Assembly (NCBI GenBank): GCA_964017155.1
Contig: OZ024861.1
Span: forward strand, 23,488,713-23,552,712
DNA length: 64,000 nucleotides
Reading direction: 5' to 3'
DNA from: Oasisia sp. SBJ-2009
Lineage: Eukaryota; Annelida; Polychaeta; Sabellida; Siboglinidae
The position numbers and the translations under genes are program-made. The notes under the pieces were generated by a model. It saw only the letters and a list, made by a program, of their open reading frames with translations. It had not been told where the DNA came from and searched no databases. Shown here piece by piece: positions 45,754-55,958 of the stretch (position 1 is its first letter; each line of letters opens with the position of its first letter).

Positions 45754-48700
45754 CACACACACAGGTATTCAGTAAAGATCGACATATAAAATATTTCTGA
45801 AATTGCTTTATCATAAGCAAGTCAGTTATTTTTACTATTGTCGTGAGAGTCAAATGTCACAACTTGCAAACTTAAACTTACTTTCTGCGTCGTTTGAGGA
45901 GAACGAAAGCAATAATTGCCACGACACCCAGGACGAGCACTCCAACGATGCTGCCGACGATCAAACCTGCCAAAAACACAATAATGTGGCTGCACAGTCT
46001 ATTTACTAGTAATCAAGACAATCGTCAGCATAAAACGACCAGGTTCAGTAATTATAAATGGTTGTTTTAAGTACACTGTAATAACAAATTGTAGATATTT
46101 GTGCATTTGACAACAACAGAAACATTTTGGAAATCGTTCGAACTGTTTCTTATATCCGAATAAAACAACATAAGTCTTAACGGGGATTTTGTATTTGTTT
46201 CACTTTAAATGGTTACTCGTTTTACCACGATTACTTATTACACCATGTGTCCCATGCGACGATTAAAGGAATAATATCGTGATTTACTGTATACGCCAGT
46301 GTTCTCGTCTTATAGCTACGACCCCATTTACTCATCATTTACCCGTGTTGCCTGCGTCCCCTTGTGCTGAGTCTGTAGAGCTTTGTTGTCCAACTTTCCC
46401 ATTGGGTATCGTACGTTCCCCCGTGACAGGAGTGGACGTGTCACCAGCGTCAACAGGTGATGTCGCTACAATACAAAATATGCATATCAAAGCAAAAATC
46501 ACAACTTGAACGTGTGGTGATTTTCGATTTGCATACGTGGTTGTTTCCCTTTGACTTTAAATTCAAATAACCGTAAGAACGTTTTGTATGTACTGATTTT
46601 ATCACAAAAATACTTTTTACCCTGTTATATTTTTGTTTTATCTTATTGTTTAAATTATGTATTACTAAGCCGATAATCACCTGTCTTTGTAGTTGTTTTC
46701 AAGTAATAACCTTTGTAAGGTCTCCAAGTAATAACCTTTGTAATGCTTTCAAGTAATACCTACTTGTGCATTTGACAACACCAGAAACAAGTTGAAACTC
46801 GTTCGAACTGCTTTTTATATACGAATAAAACAACGTATGTCTTAACAGGGATTTTGAATTTGTTTCACTTTAAGTGGCTATTAGTTTTACCACGCGTCCT
46901 TGTTACACCATGTGTCCCATACGAGATTAAAAGAATAATATACGCCAGTGTTCTCGTCTTATAACTACGACCCCATTTTCTCATTATTTACCCGTGTTGC
47001 CTGTGCCCCCTTGGGCCGAGTCTGTAGCGCTTTGTTGTCCAACTTTGCCCTTAGGTATCATACGTTGCCCCGTGACAGGTGTGGACTTGTCGCCAGCCCC
47101 ATCAGGCAATGTCACTATAATACAAAATTGGCATATCAAAACAAAATCACAACTTGGTCGTGTGATGATTTTCGATTTGCTTACTTGGTTGTTTCCCTTT
47201 GACTTTAAATTTAATAACCATAAGAAAATGTTGTTATGTTATCTGATTTTATCAAAACAAATACGTTTTAGTTATAGTTTTGTTTTATCTTATTATTTAA
47301 ATTACTAAACCGATGATCACCTGTCTTTGTCGTAGAAGCCTGTCGAGTCGCTTCACGGACAGTTGACGTCGGCCTAGAGGTTGTCGATGTCGTACGTCTT
47401 GTAGTCGTAGGAGAAGTTCTATGAAGACGAGTGGGTCGAGTTGCCGCTGTAGATTTTGCAACAATGTGAACACGCAGGAGAATGTCAGTACACATAAGGC
47501 GCGATGCGATGGGTAAAGCAAATGATAACATGAACCAAACATTAGCCAAAGACCAGCCATATATTGGTAATTTCCACTCACGAGGAGATTGGTGTGGTAA
47601 CCGTCAACTTATGGATGTAATGTAAATATATGACATGTCAGAGCAAACTGGTTATTTAACTGAAATATTATGAAACATGCGTTTTGCCTTGTTTTATTCC
47701 ACTTCATAATGATATCTGACTTGTTTAAATATAGTTCTTATTTATTGACAAAGCTGAAGCAAACAATAAAAACAATGTATTTATCATTTTGCTACTTAGT
47801 GTCTATTGGTTTTTAATCCATGGGTTCATAAATGCATGAACTTTATTATTATTGTTTAGTTATTCATCAGTAAAAAGTTGGCACTAACAATTAGACAAGA
47901 TGGCATTATTAGGACCCAGTCCGATCCACATCTGCCAAAATAACATAATTGATAGCACATGATTAATCAGCTAAGTTCTGTTTACAATCCCATATTGAAT
48001 ATATAACTAACTGTTTCCACGGTGTGACGTACGTAATGCTCACCGCCATCCTGACTTTACCATTTATCCAGGCAACAGGAGAAGATTATAAGGGCGAAAG
48101 AAGGAAGCCAGATAAACCCTGTTGGTAGATCTGGCTTTCTTCTTCCGCCCTGTAGCCTTCTCCTTTACCATTTATCTGTCTCTTCTACTATCTCGCTCCC
48201 GTGTATCCAACCAACCCATCTTTATTTGCAATATTAAACAGGTTGTTCAGATCCGAAACCGGAATTGCGAAGAGACAGAAAAACCTTTGGCTTAATTACC
48301 ATGATTCCAAACAAAGATATTGTTGCAAACACATGAACCCGCATTTCTCTGTTATGTTTCAAAATTTACGACTTAAAACACCTAAAGATCGGTAACTCGT
48401 ACCCCCTTTGTCGTGTTTGCATACGAACCTGTGGTCGTGGTGTGGTCATCCTCTCGCTCAATCTCCTTGCATTCGTACTGCACATGGACAATCACGCCAC
48501 CTCTGAAGTTGGGTGAACAAGGGTTGCGTTGGCCCCGTCGTATCCATGATGTTATTTTCGTTTCCGGACGGATGCCTACTTTACAGCGTTGTTTACCAAA
48601 GCACCGTGAATACGGTCTGTCCGTCAAGTCCAATGAACAGTGTTTTTCATCGGAGTCTTGTTCGCATTCCTACAACCGACAGTATTAAAGTTTAAGCTAC

Positions 48701-49402
48701 TTCAGTGACATAAACACTGTGGTCGTTGGAGACACACTACAGTATTGGGGTGTTAACTTTAATGTCACATTGACATAGTAAAACTGTTTTTTAATTACTG
48801 CTACTGATACTACTGCCACGGTTGCTATCCCGTAGCAGCAGTAGCAACAACAGCAAGAGCAGCAGCAACAATGACATTAGCAGCAACACAAACAACCACT
48901 ATGATATCACCTAAACAGTAACAACGAACATAACATAAATAACAACATGCATAGAGAAAATAATAAATAGGCCACGCCTATATGTTTGATATTATTATAA
49001 CGAGTGACCTATTGCCGTTGGTTGTACGACCCACGGCAAGGTTATGGTCGTCTGTCATTTGCCTCGTTACGTTGCTTGTTGATCCATCACTGTATTTTAG
49101 TCAAATGTTGCCATAACGAACATCTCTCAAACATACGTACAACGTACCACTTCCAAGCAACTGCATATGATAATAAAATGTTTATGTTGCTCTATTACCA
49201 ATCGCTAAAACCACGACTTTCTCATTCAATCAACAAGTAGGCCTAGTGTTCGGCTACCCTATGTTACTCACATGAGATTTGTCTTCGTGACGATTGTAGG
49301 AGACTTCTGTGATTGTTGAGATGACCCCTTTGCCGCACCTGAGACGAACATTCACATCCCTGACGCTGTCAAAGCATTCGACCGCGTCCTTTGCTCCAGT
49401 GT
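45073..49402 (-). CDS. R6: SUEL-lectin receptor with three stalk exons, TM and Tyr/Pro-rich tail (5' end not seen, 384 aa read)
   Basis: Seven exons: lectin N-half 49272-49402, lectin C-half 48429-48669, stalks 47321-47446, 46992-47114 and 46343-46465, TM 45882-45966, tail 45073-45400. Phases match (1-0, 0-1, 1-1, 1-1, 1-1, 1-2, 2-stop). The lectin reads VNVRLRCGKGVISTITEVSY, then CSLDLTDRPYSRCFGKQRC, then NPCSPNF and VIVHVQYEC, a good SUEL pattern split by one intron. The first stalk exon is Thr/Arg-rich; the other two are tandem copies of one another. The TM exon gives IVGVLVLGVVAIIAFVLL then KRRRN. The tail has HVYEEA, NVYEEL, HPYLEL and two PPVPSR SH3-type motifs. No CUB-like domain is present. 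The signal-peptide exon should lie beyond 49402 but I could not find one before the LTR array. A downstream alternative last exon is possible (see findings). Confidence 0.75.
45690..45762. repeat. (CA)/(CGCA)n microsatellite in R6 intron
   Basis: ACGC tetranucleotides then CA dinucleotides between the R6 tail and TM exons. Confidence 0.9.
48055..48176. repeat. Foldback element flanked by 14-bp direct repeats
   Basis: CTTTACCATTTATC at 48055-48068 and 48163-48176 flanks arms 48078-48113 and 48128-48163 that are inverted copies (GGAGAAG...GGAAGCCAGAT against ATCTGGCTTTC...CTTCTCC) around a 14-nt loop. MITE-like, but the direct repeats are longer than usual and the right one shares a base with the arm. 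Confidence 0.6.
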
Positions 49403-49432
49403 CTGGTCACGGAGCAAAGAACACGTGTCAAT

Positions 49433-49972
49433 AATAATAATAATAAATAACTGTATTTAAACACCATTAAATCCGGGGCTAATGCCACACAACACAGATA
49501 TAAAACATAAAATCTCACAAAAGTGCTAAATACAATTATAAATAGGTAAGTTATGAATTATAAAGCAAACGTTAATAAGACAAAATCTTAGTTTAGGTAC
49601 GTTAAATAAAGCATTGTAAAATTGCACTGAGTAGATATTACAAATGCGACGATAAATACAACCAATTAATTATAACTGTATGTATGTGTGACACATATTC
49701 TGGCAGTAGTAGTTTAAAAACAGAAATGTTTTCACTATATCGGCTTCTCTGGGAAGCATCCAGCCATATGCTACAATTAATGCGCGAAGGCTGCTCGTTC
49801 GCATATTCACCACTGTCTATAGTCAGTTACTCAGTTATACAGCTGAGTGAACTGAAGCAATGTAGAGTGAAAAAACTTGCCCAATGTTTTAACACCGCAG
49901 CACAGAATTCGAACCCGGGTCCTCGTAGCCGAGAGTCCGAAGCTCTACCCCTGAGCCATTGCGCTCTACAAA
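49433..49972 (-). mobile_element. tRNA-derived SINE-like element
   Basis: On the minus strand 49895-49972 holds a tRNA-like head with A-box-like TGGCTCAGGGGTAGAGC and B-box-like GGGTTCGAATTC at tRNA spacing. A unique body follows, ending in a TTATTATTATTATT tail at about 49433-49445. An internal pol III promoter, body and simple 3' tail are the SINE layout. The acceptor and T stems do not pair well, so it is not a functional tRNA. The exact ends and any target-site duplication are unresolved. Confidence 0.45.
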
Positions 49973-50478
49973 TCTACAATTGGATGCTTTTGGACCCCCC
50001 TCCCCCTAGAATACCCTATCTGTATCCACCCCCGGGTATACATCGTCGTGACTTGATCGTGACCCATCCAATGTTTGGCGGGAAATGCGGAAGTGACGCG
50101 CGTCGTTCTCGAGCATTTCGGATTTTGCGTTACGTCACAGACCGTGACGTGTATCCAAGGCTATCTTTGCTCACTGAAAGGTAGGGACCGACGCTTCTTT
50201 TTCCCGCATAGTCCATAACTGTTTTACAATGTGTTCCTTCGTTTGAATGTATTGTTATATTGCATAACTTCGTGCGCACTGCTATTTAGCAAAGTTACAT
50301 TAGTGTCGATGACAACCGTCATTGACAGATTGAGACTTTCGATGTCTCAAATTGTCCTTGCTGTCGGAGAACGCTTTTTTATCCGTTAGGCCCTACAAAC
50401 CATGTACACCTTTATCAAAGGAATAATACATCTCAGTCTTGTTCTTTGAAATTTGTTACGATAAATAAATCATATATC
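49973..50478. other. CpG-rich segment left of the LTR array
   Basis: 50040-50200 is richer in CpG than its surroundings and holds CRE-like TTACGTCA and GTGACGTG with GGCGGGAAA. It could be a promoter (of R6, in either orientation), but no transcript feature confirms this. Confidence 0.3.
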
Positions 50479-50921
50479 TGTAGGGATTTTTCATCGCGAT
50501 AACTATTATAATTATATATAGATATATCTATCACTATTTAGGGCTACTAAAGCCATGCATATATGCAAATACGTACATAATCACAAGGAGGGTGTTTACC
50601 CGGTTAAGAGACTATAACCAGTATGGAAGGTTTCCTATGCAATTTATATGGTAATTTTAGGGCCATCTGGCTGAGGCAGAGGACCAACCCTGGTATTTTG
50701 GGACGCTACCAGGGGAGGGAAAGTTCACTAGCACTGCAGGCTCGTCTATGCTAATTTCTAGGGCCATCTGGTTTAGGAAGATGCTCCACTTTATTGTTGT
50801 TGGGGGAAACCACAGGGTGCAGAGTCCGCTGGCACCCTGCCAAGATTTCTAAGGGTAGACGCGCTGGACAAAATATTAGGTAAGGCGTCTAGCGTCTGTC
50901 CTCGGGCTACAGTACCACTAG

Positions 50922-50929
50922 TATAAATA
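50922..50929 (+). promoter_or_regulatory. LTR TATA box
   Basis: TATAAATA lies in CTAGTATAAATAGGGAG about 440 bp into the LTR, followed within about 30 bp by the start of a triplicated block. It marks the likely U3/R boundary. It recurs at +4,286, +8,572 and +12,858. Confidence 0.6.
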
Positions 50930-50950
50930 GGGAGTATTTTAATGATTCGG

Positions 50951-51311
50951 GGGAGACTTCTGGGGCCTATTACCGGGGGAACATGTATTGTTCACCCCGG
51001 GACACGCGCTCCAGAGCACCCTGTGACAGACTTACTGTCACAGAATATACGATTGGTGTGTCATATTGCATGGGCAGACTTCTGGGGACTATTACCGGGA
51101 ACACCTACGCTGTTTACCCCGGGACGCGCCGCTCCAGAGGGCCCTGCGACATGCTTGCCGTCAAGACACATACTGTGTGTTATTGACGGGCTATACTGTG
51201 TGTTATTGACGGGTTGACTACTGGGGCCATTTGTCGGGGAACACACACATACGCTGTTCACCCCGAAACACGCCGCTCCAGAGCGCCCTGTGACAGAGAT
51301 ACTGTCACAGT
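50951..51311 (+). repeat. Triplicated hairpin block in LTR R region
   Basis: Three diverged copies (about 50951-51043, 51072-51165, 51211-51311) share CTTCTGGGG-CTATTACCGGG, then TGTTCACCCCGGGACGCGC and GCTCCAGAG-GCCCTGTGACA. Copies 1 and 3 end with the inverted repeat TGTGACAG/CTGTCACA. Copies 2 and 3 are separated by a duplicated TACTGTGTGTTATTGACGGG. Being downstream of the TATA box it would be transcribed. Confidence 0.65.
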
Positions 51312-51514
51312 ACATTGTGCTGAAAGAAGTTGTGCCGTACGAGGCATATTGTTCTCTGATTGAGGAACCACACCACACCTGTGGGTGAGTTCTTTGCTTG
51401 ATCGCGTGTCAAACACGCTGTCAGTACCGTCACATTTGTATTGTGTTTATATTGGTTTAGTTAGTGAAGTATTTTAGTGAGTGTCTTAGATTTGTACTGG
51501 TAGGATTTTGATGT

Positions 51515-51520
51515 AATAAA
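51515..51520 (+). terminator. LTR polyadenylation signal
   Basis: AATAAA in GATGTAATAAACTGTAG, about 590 bp after the LTR TATA box and 150 bp before the LTR end. This is the right order for a poly(A) signal defining the end of R. It recurs in the other LTR copies. Confidence 0.5.
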
Positions 51521-52485
51521 CTGTAGAAACCTTATATATATATTGTTTGTGTTAGACTGGTTAGACTGAGTGAGTGAACGTGTGCCCGAGTCCGCCACTA
51601 GACGCCTCCGTGCCGACCGCTCGCGCCAAACGATACGATTTGGTGGCGGGGTGTTATCCCGCAAACGCTACAATTTGGTGGCAGCCGGGGTGGGATTTCG
51701 GTAGATAAACCTGACCGTATTCCTCTACGTTCCGTAGTAACGGTTTTTGGTTAATCTATCTTGAAAATCTCACTTGAAAGAACTCACACGGGCCGCACGT
51801 TTACTCGCTTCAGATAGATTAAAGTAGAATAGTTTAGTGAGAAGTTACTTCTCTGGTGGCAGCAAAATAAATACGTAAAATGTTAAACTCAAGGTGATAA
51901 TTCCTCAGTGGCGATAATTCCTCAGTGGCCGATGTTTATTTTCGGTACACTGGACACTGTCTGCAATGGCAGGGGGCCATCCAACCCATGCCAGATAAAA
52001 GGCCACTGTTTACAGCTTGTCGCCCTGTGGACAAAGCTGGCTACAGGCTGGCTAATGACGGTCAGTGGGTCAGCAGACACTCACTAGATAGTGGTTCTGC
52101 TAATGACCCCTTGAGCCGTGATGCAATCGACAACACAGCAGGTCAATGGTTGTCCTCTCTTCCCAGCATCAGGTTTTCAAGGGTCAGCAACTCAGGCCAT
52201 GGTAGATCGTTTCTTCAGGGGATATAGCTGGATGTTTTGAAGAGATGTTATATCTGATATAATGTCAAGTTACTATTATAGGTGTTTGCTTAGTTATAGT
52301 TTCATGGAATTAGGGTATACAGTAGAATGTTTGGCGGATTCTGGATTTGATGTATGGTCATATAGAAATAACGGCTTAATTCGCTGTCTATGACAGACAG
52401 CGCTAACACATATTATCATCAGGATATGTCACACCCAACTGAGTATGATAGTCGGCAATGGTATGTTTTATTGCCTAAGAGAGAT

Positions 52486-53233
52486 TCACAAAACACGAGG
52501 TCTGCTAGATGCAGAGCCAGACCTGACAAATGTCACGGTGTAATCGTTCATATGATTTGTGAGATTCACAAAACACGAGGTCTGCTAGACGCAGAGCCGG
52601 ACATGACAAATGTCACGGTGTAATCGTTCATATGATTTGTGAGATTCACAAAACACGAGGTCTGCTAGACGCAGAGCCGGACATGACAAATGTCACGGTG
52701 TAATCGTTCATATGATTTGTGAGATTCACAAAACACGAGGTCTGCTAGACGCAGAGCCGGACATGACAAATATCACGGTGTAATCGTTCAGATGATTTGT
52801 AAGATTCACAAAACAGGAGGTCTGCTAGATGCAGAGCCGGACCTGACAAATATTTCGGTGTAATCGTTCATATGGTTTGTGAAATAGTCACAAAACGCGA
52901 GGTCTGCTATAAGCAGAGCCGGACATGACAGATGTCACGGTGTAATCGTTCATATGATTTGTGAGATAGTCACAAAACGCGAGGTCTGTTACAAGCAGAA
53001 CCGGACAATACATATAAGTCGGTGTAATCGTTCATATGGTTTGTGAAATAGTCACAAAACGCGAGGTCTGCCCCGTGCAGAACCGGACATGACAGATGTC
53101 ACGGTGTAATCGTTCATATGGTTTGTGAGGTAGTCACAAAACGCGAGGTCTACAGTTTGTAGAACCGAACATCACAAAACACGAGGTCTGTGACAAACAG
53201 AACCGAACATGACAAATGTTACGGTGTAATCGT
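52486..53233 (+). repeat. Ten-copy ~80-bp structured repeat array (unit 1)
   Basis: Copies start at TCACAAAAC: 52486, 52566, 52646, 52726, 52806, 52888, 52970, 53052, 53134 (short, 38 bp) and 53172. Each has a hairpin TCTGC-5 nt-GCAGA with a variable 5-nt loop, a hairpin GACAT-GACAA-ATGTC, an AATC/GATT arm, and outer TCACAAA/TTTGTGA complements. Differences between copies often keep the pairing. Spacing from TCACA to TGTGA is 77 nt. Confidence 0.75.
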
Positions 53234-54282
53234 GTCTACCCTATGTCGTTGTAACCAATTATTTTCAACACATGAAAGTTTGGTTTCAAAGATTGTTTAA
53301 AAATAAGTGATTGTTTTCGTTCAAGCACTTTCCAACAAAAAGTTCCTGCACATATCTGCCCAGTCAAAGTGGACGGAATCACTTGCTGACATGGACAGCT
53401 ATATTTATTTTATCATCATCATCATCATCATCCTCATTGCTCTGATGCCATATGCAGCTTTCAACTTTCTAAGTTTTATGTCATCATCACTTCGAATTAT
53501 TCATCTTCTCATCCTGATTTTTGCCAGCTAGGTCTTGAAGCATAGTTCGTGCATTTATTTCAATTATAGAGAGTAGTCTCGGTCAAACAGGAATAATTTG
53601 ACCAGCCAGTCAGTGATCTGGTCATAGTGGCTGTTTCAGGCAGTAAGACCATCTTGTTAGATTATGTCAACACACAGCATGGCTGCAGTCTAGGGGTCAA
53701 TGACTGGCCCAGTGGTGTAATGAGAGAAGTTAACGAGTATCAACATAGTTCTGTTCAGGGCAGCTTCTGGCTTAATAGATATTTAATTGGCACAGGGTGT
53801 GTTCTGCTAAACAGAATAGGATGAAGTTGATTAGAGTTAGTTTTCATGTGTTAGCTCTTGTTGGTCATATATATAGATATCTTGGAAGATTATACTGTTA
53901 CATACACAGAGAAACTATACTAGAAGAGTTAGTAGTGCATAGGCCTGAGAACAGTATCTCAGCCGTAGTTGGCCACAAGGAATCTGTATCACAGGGCAGC
54001 TTCAAGTCCCTAAGGTGCAGACACTGTCTGATGGCAGAGATAGCGATTACCCTGGTCAGGCCAGGCGACCTTAATTGGCACATTCTGTGTCTGAGGGCAA
54101 GGATATGATGAAGTTCTATCTTTGTGGATGTGACAAGGGTTGTCCGTTATTCTCCTGGTACATGTCAGTGCTGTGACATGTCAAGCAATGGCGAACGATG
54201 TATGACCACGACGGTCATATGACATTAATTATGGCAAACACCATAACAGTGCTGCGTACGAGATACGTACACAAAAAAAAAT

Positions 54283-54488
54283 GCAGGAACCAGAATTCAT
54301 TCTGGTCAAACCTGCAGCGTTATCTGCAAAGAAGATGGAAGAAGACGCAGGAACCAGAATTCATTCTGGTCACAACCTGCAGCGTTATCTGCAAAGAAGA
54401 TGGAAGAAGACGCAGGAACCAGAATTCATTCTGGTCACAACCTGCAGCGTTATCTGCAAAGAAGATAGAAGATGGAAGAAGACGCAGG
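54283..54488 (+). repeat. Three-copy ~64-bp hairpin repeat near 3' end of element (unit 1)
   Basis: Copies start at 54283, 54347 and 54412. Each holds a perfect inverted repeat ACCAGAAT-TC-ATTCTGGT, bracketed by GCAGG and CCTGC, so the stem can extend. Copies differ by only a few bases. The array also occurs at 58569-58774 and 62855-63060. Confidence 0.7.
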
Positions 54489-54764
54489 CGAGATTGAGCT
54501 GAGCGTCCACTACTAGCGGTGAACTGACGTGCGTCTACCGTGCGTCCATGAAGTGGGTTACGACGGAGGATACCATCGGCTCAACAGATGCGACTGACGA
54601 TCGCGTAATGGAAGCCACATCAACCGGACATGAACATTTGTGAAAAGTGAACATTTGAGTATAAATTGTATGCTTTCTTTTTCAGCATTGTATTGATTAT
54701 TATAATGTTGCACGCATGTTACCTGTTATAATTTCGGGACGAAATTTTAGTGGGGCGGGGGTAA

Positions 54765-55958
54765 TGTAGGGATTTTTCATCGCGATAACTATTATAATTA
54801 TATATAGATATATCTATCACTATTTAGGGCTACTAAAGCCATGCATATATGCAAATACGTACATAATCACAAGGAGGGTGTTTACCCGGTTAAGAGACTA
54901 TAACCAGTATGGAAGGTTTCCTATGCAATTTATATGGTAATTTTAGGGCCATCTGGCTGAGGCAGAGGACCAACCCTGGTATTTTGGGACGCTACCAGGG
55001 GAGGGAAAGTTCACTAGCACTGCAGGCTCGTCTATGCTAATTTCTAGGGCCATCTGGTTTAGGAAGATGCTCCACTTTATTGTTGTTGGGGGAAACCACA
55101 GGGTGCAGAGTCCGCTGGCACCCTGCCAAGATTTCTAAGGGTAGACGCGCTGGACAAAATATTAGGTAAGGCGTCTAGCGTCTGTCCTCGGGCTACAGTA
55201 CCACTAGTATAAATAGGGAGTATTTTAATGATTCGGGGGAGACTTCTGGGGCCTATTACCGGGGGAACATGTATTGTTCACCCCGGGACACGCGCTCCAG
55301 AGCACCCTGTGACAGACTTACTGTCACAGAATATACGATTGGTGTGTCATATTGCATGGGCAGACTTCTGGGGACTATTACCGGGAACACCTACGCTGTT
55401 TACCCCGGGACGCGCCGCTCCAGAGGGCCCTGCGACATGCTTGCCGTCAAGACACATACTGTGTGTTATTGACGGGCTATACTGTGTGTTATTGACGGGT
55501 TGACTACTGGGGCCATTTGTCGGGGAACACACACATACGCTGTTCACCCCGAAACACGCCGCTCCAGGGCGCCCTGTGACAGAGATACTGTCACAGTACA
55601 TTGTGCTGAAAGAAGTTGTGCCGTACGAGGCATATTGTTCTCTGATTGAGGAACCACACCACACCTGTGGGTGAGTTCTTTGCTTGATCGCGTGTCAAAC
55701 ACGCTGTCAGTACCGTCACATTTGTATTGTGTTTATATTGGTTTAGTTAGTGAAGTATTTTAGTGAGTGTCTTAGATTTGTACTGGTAGGATTTTGATGT
55801 AATAAACTGTAGAAACCTTATATATATATTGTTTGTGTTAGACTGGTTAGACTGAGTGAGTGAACGTGTGCCCGAGTCCGCCACTAGACGCCTCCGTGCC
55901 GACCGCTCGCGCCAAACGATACGATTTGGTGGCGGGGTGTTATCCCGCAAACGCTACA
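54765..55958 (+). mobile_element. LTR copy 2
   Basis: Same sequence as LTR copy 1 at +4,286. The only difference I noticed is one base near 55574 (CCAGGGCG against CCAGAGCG in copies 1 and 3). It serves both as the 3' LTR of unit 1 and the 5' LTR of unit 2. Confidence 0.8.

Larger units (their letters stand above)
50479..51672 (+). mobile_element. LTR copy 1 of tandem LTR-retrotransposon array
   Basis: This 1,194-bp sequence starts TGTAGGG and ends GCTACA, giving TGTAG/CTACA inverted ends, and recurs every 4,286 bp. It holds a TATA box (50922-50929) and a downstream AATAAA (51515-51520), which fits U3-R-U5 order. A polypurine tract (GTGGGGCGGGGGTAA) precedes each downstream copy. After the LTR comes ATTTGGTGGCAGCC, in the primer-binding position; the TGGTGGCAGC start is compatible with a tRNA 3' end, but I cannot name the tRNA. 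The left flank is unique sequence ending ATATATC. Confidence 0.8.
51673..54764 (+). mobile_element. Internal region 1 of non-autonomous LTR retrotransposon
   Basis: This 3,092-bp interior lies between two LTRs. It has only short open frames (about 100 codons or fewer, for example 51925-52227 and 53797-54108), and none shows gag, protease, RT, RNase H or integrase motifs that I can recognise. It carries a ten-copy structured repeat (52486-53233) and a three-copy hairpin repeat (54283-54488), and ends with CGGGACGAAATTTTAG then a polypurine tract, a layout common at the 3' end of Ty3/gypsy-type elements. A non-autonomous derivative mobilised by another element is inferred. Confidence 0.7.

Noticed and set aside
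49895..49972. Functional tRNA gene
   Set aside because: A and B boxes are present, but acceptor and T stems do not pair and the sequence runs on into a SINE-like body.
49684..50184. 166-codon plus-strand frame
   Set aside because: It runs through the antisense of a SINE-like tRNA head; composition and context do not support a gene.
52486..53233. CRISPR array
   Set aside because: Eukaryotic context. The repeats are nearly whole-unit similar with only a 5-nt variable loop, so there are no spacers.
52486..53233. Hammerhead ribozymes (retrozyme)
   Set aside because: I could not find the CUGAUGA and GAAA core in any copy on either strand. Another ribozyme class is not excluded.
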